Shown here piece by piece: positions 61,470 to 64,000 of a stretch of 64,000 nucleotides of DNA. The DNA comes from Mugil cephalus (Eukaryota; Chordata; Actinopteri; Mugiliformes; Mugilidae): contig NC_061771.1 in assembly GCF_022458985.1 (NCBI RefSeq), positions 24,296,001 through 24,360,000 on the forward strand, read 5' to 3'. Position numbers and translations under genes: made by a program. The number at the start of each line of letters is the position of its first letter. Position 1 is the first letter of the stretch. The notes under the pieces are model-generated. The model saw only the letters and a program-made list of their open reading frames with translations, ran no database searches and was not told the DNA's origin.

Positions 61470-62702
61470 CGACAGCGCTCATTTGTACGGACTGCTGCGT
61501 GTCGTGTGGTGCGTTTCCCAGTTCGCTCTCAGTCGACTCCTTCTGCGGGGAAAAGCAAAAAGCTCGGAGGTGTCTGATGCGAGGCGAAGGCGAAGGCGGG
61601 CGCGGCGCGGCGGGAAAAGAAAAGGGGGGAGAAAACTGTCGGGGTGTGAAGGTGGGAAAAGATGAAAAGTGGAGCCCAAGTGGGAGAAGGCTGTTCCCAC
61701 TTACTTTATCATTATTATTATTAATTTTTTTTTTTTTATTCCCTCCACACAAGTGAGACCAAAGCAAACTAAACTCTGGGAGAATTAAAAACATAAAACT
61801 AAAACAACAGAAGAACATTAGTTTAAAAAAAGAAGAAAAAAAAAACAAAAGAAGGCAAAGCTGCAGCCCCAGAAAGAGCAAAGAGGCACGACCGTGGTGA
61901 TGCTGCACAACACAACAAAAAAAAAAAGGCTCTGCTCTAATTATCGGGCAACAAAGGGACCTCGCCTCTCTCGCCGTCGTGCTCTGGTCGAGGCGGCTCA
62001 TGAAATACCTGAGCGAAGTGCGGGACGCGAGACAAGAGTGAGGAGCGGACACAGGACTGCTGAACACAATAAAAGCAAAGTAAAAACTCAAAAAGAAACA
62101 CTGGGAGGGAGGGAGGACTGTGGTCGGACATGCAAGCAGGCTCAGCTTCTAAATGTGTCTAAAAAGGCTTTTGAAATCGCTTGTTTGGACTTAACTGCTA
62201 TCTTGTCACTTACGAGGGGGTAAAAACGCACCAGTGCTATGTTTGTATTGCTGCAGCTCTGGGTTTCTGGGTAATGACCGTTCCTTTTCTTTTCTTTTTT
62301 TTTTATTTTTAAGTCTGAACCGGGACGAGCTCAGACCGTCAGCGGTCTTATTGCTTTGCAGGGCTTGTAGGCACGTACTGCAGTCTCCTGTTGGAACAGG
62401 GTGCTTTGCTTTTACCCATCGAGCTCACGCTGCTTGATAAGAGTGTGTGTGTCATCTTAACGAATCAACAACAACGAGAGAAAAAAAAAACAAAAAAACA
62501 AAAACAAAAAACACAACTCCTTTGAGCCACAACAAAGAGGCTTGCGTGGGAACTACGATCATGTTTGGCACACCGGGGCCGGGAGGCGAGGATGGAGAGT
62601 CCTGGTATGGGAGCAGGTGCCTGTTTGAGCATCAGTTTAGTCCAAGGCTGTGACGGCCCATTGTATGGGGCACGTCTGTGCTATAATCCACTTTTAACAC
62701 AA

Positions 62703-62726
62703 ACACACACACACACACACACACAC
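62703..62726. repeat. (AC)n microsatellite
   Basis: About 12 AC units in the presumed rptor 3' UTR. Further tracts nearby are (TTC)n at 63080-63100 and (AAT)n at 63190-63213. Confidence 0.9.
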
Positions 62727-63182
62727 AAAAACAAACCCTCGTCACATCTGCCACGATAACACGTGCGGGTCCGTCCTCACGAATGTCTCAGCGGGAAAAG
62801 CTGCAGAGCTTTTCTGCGTCCTTTGGCTGAGCAGACGGCCGTTAAAATGAATTAATGAACACCGGGTCCAGCGGAGGGAGTAAAAGGGGGGGAGGGGGTT
62901 CAGTGTCTCCCGCTCCGGTGAATGGGGTTTTTTTTGTTTTTGTTTCGGTGTGTGAAGTCCTCCGGTCGACCCCTCTCTCTTTAGCCACACGTGGGCTGAG
63001 TTTGTTCAGGTAGTGATGCTCGCTGCGCGGTGAGGAGAAGCACCAGTGATGGGTGGGTACCACGTCTTTAAAATAGAACTTCTTCTTCTTCTTCTTCTTC
63101 TGTATATGCTATTTAAATATGCACACTCCTCAGCACAGCCAAGTCTACAATCATTAGCTTCATAATAAGAATATGAATAAAC

Positions 63183-63213
<31 letters not shown>

Positions 63214-63404
63214 TATATACGTATGGGGGAGAGAGAGGGACTCGTTCGTAGCATGGGTTTTTTTGTCAGCAGCCATCACTAGAACATTCAGGGTAGTAAT
63301 TGCATATGTACAACGTAAATGTCATTTACATCCCGGGGCTCGAGGCTCGGGGGGGTCAGAAGTGTGTCGGAGGGCAGGGGGGGAGGGCGACGGATGCTGG
63401 TGTG

Positions 63405-63473
63405 TTATCTGAGCCTCTTCTCTGCAGAATAGATGGACATGTAGTAGTCGTTGCTGCCGACCGCCAGGTGGGG
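63405..63473 (-). CDS. rptor: Raptor (mTORC1 regulatory subunit), last coding exon
   Basis: Partial gene on the minus strand; the rest lies to the right of the window. After an acceptor CTCCAG, 22 codons encode PHLAVGSNDYYMSIYSAEKR plus LR and the stop TAA at 63405-63407. This is the end of the C-terminal WD40 propeller of Raptor, whose vertebrate C terminus I recall as a near-identical LAVGSNDYY...IYSVEKRVR-type ending. Raptor presents substrates with TOS motifs to mTOR kinase at the lysosome. Identification rests on this short exon and on synteny with the 17q25 block. Confidence 0.8.
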   Translation of the reverse strand, partial: PHLAVGSNDYYMSIYSAEKRLR

Positions 63474-64000
63474 CTGGAGGGGGAACGGAGAGAGAGGAAC
63501 GAAGGGTTAGATGAACGGTACCGAGACACCTGCTGACAGCAGCAACAGAAACACAGCTAGTGTCTGAGGACAGGGACCAAAACAAGACTCCTCCGGTCAC
63601 AGGGAAATATCTGGTCGTTATCTGAAGTTAGTCACTTCCAAATCAGCCTCTTTGAAGAAGCTACTTGGATGAAACTAAATTGCCTTTGTTTTTTTGTATA
63701 AGCTAAGGCTAATGCTAACCACATGTGCATTGTGCCCTAATGTTTCTGCAACATGAATGAGGACAGAACATTTTCTCAGTTATTAGCATTCAGACTGGAA
63801 CTGAGAGGCTAATAAATATTGATCAACAGTCACTTGAACTGTAATAACTGCAGATATGAAGATGTCCGAGTCGACGGTCTGCAGGGGGAACTTTCTGTTC
63901 TTGTCTGGCTAAAATGCATTTTGGTAGCTTGGAAACAGCACGAACGTTTACCAGTCACAAAACTTTCATGGTGTGAAATTGGTCTGGAGTCACTCTGCTG

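Noticed and set aside
61390-62091. 233-codon minus-strand open frame
   Set aside because: Composed of translations of (TG)n, poly-G and poly-A/T tracts in the presumed rptor 3' UTR; no conserved domain.
1-64000. CRISPR arrays, bacterial operons, tRNA or rRNA genes
   Set aside because: None seen by eye; the spliced vertebrate genes make bacterial features inapplicable, and no tRNA A/B-box plus cloverleaf was recognised.

Overview
The window is nuclear DNA from a ray-finned fish, probably a percomorph-type teleost. The evidence is short GT-AG exons of vertebrate gene families separated by AT-rich introns, abundant CA/GT and trinucleotide microsatellites, and decayed Tc1, hAT, LINE/SINE-tail and short inverted-repeat elements typical of fish genomes. 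Exon boundaries were set by eye from splice sites, reading phase and family similarity; no alignment was run.

Layout, left to right. (1) About 140-3140, + strand: the last six coding exons of an SLC1-family (EAAT/ASCT-type) amino-acid transporter whose 5' part lies off the window. It is unusual at the residues that bind substrate and sodium. (2) About 3180-7095: a decayed tandem copy of the 3' end of that gene, opened by an insertion that holds a LINE reverse-transcriptase scrap and a small X-box/CRE/TATA-like cluster. (3) 7280-8762, +: anapc11 (APC/C RING subunit), complete in two coding exons, with a hAT miniature element in its intron. (4) 9593-10927, -: ppp1r27, complete in three exons, tail-to-tail with anapc11. 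(5) 13881-26875, -: p4hb (protein disulfide isomerase), complete in 11 coding exons, 510 aa, ending HDEL. (6) About 27100-35900: gene-poor DNA with Tc1 and other repeat relics and one perfect RFX X-box. (7) 35934-57220, -: pecam1, 16 coding exons for the long form (762 aa: signal peptide, six Ig domains, one transmembrane helix, a tail with three inhibitory tyrosine motifs), plus an alternative terminal exon that would give a 691-aa form without those motifs. (8) About 57300-61150: intergenic DNA with a minisatellite, hAT and Tc1 relics and two identical X-boxes. (9) 63405-63473, -: the last coding exon of rptor (Raptor, mTORC1), with a probable 3' UTR reaching down to about 61170.

The genes are not a pathway; they are neighbours. 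anapc11, ppp1r27, p4hb and rptor all have human counterparts on 17q25 and pecam1 on 17q23, so this is a rearranged segment of the same ancestral block. The most distinctive observations are the divergent SLC1 transporter and its broken tandem copy, the pecam1 tail, and the layered transposon insertions around and inside pecam1. I did not find a clearly new molecular system; the findings are ranked accordingly.
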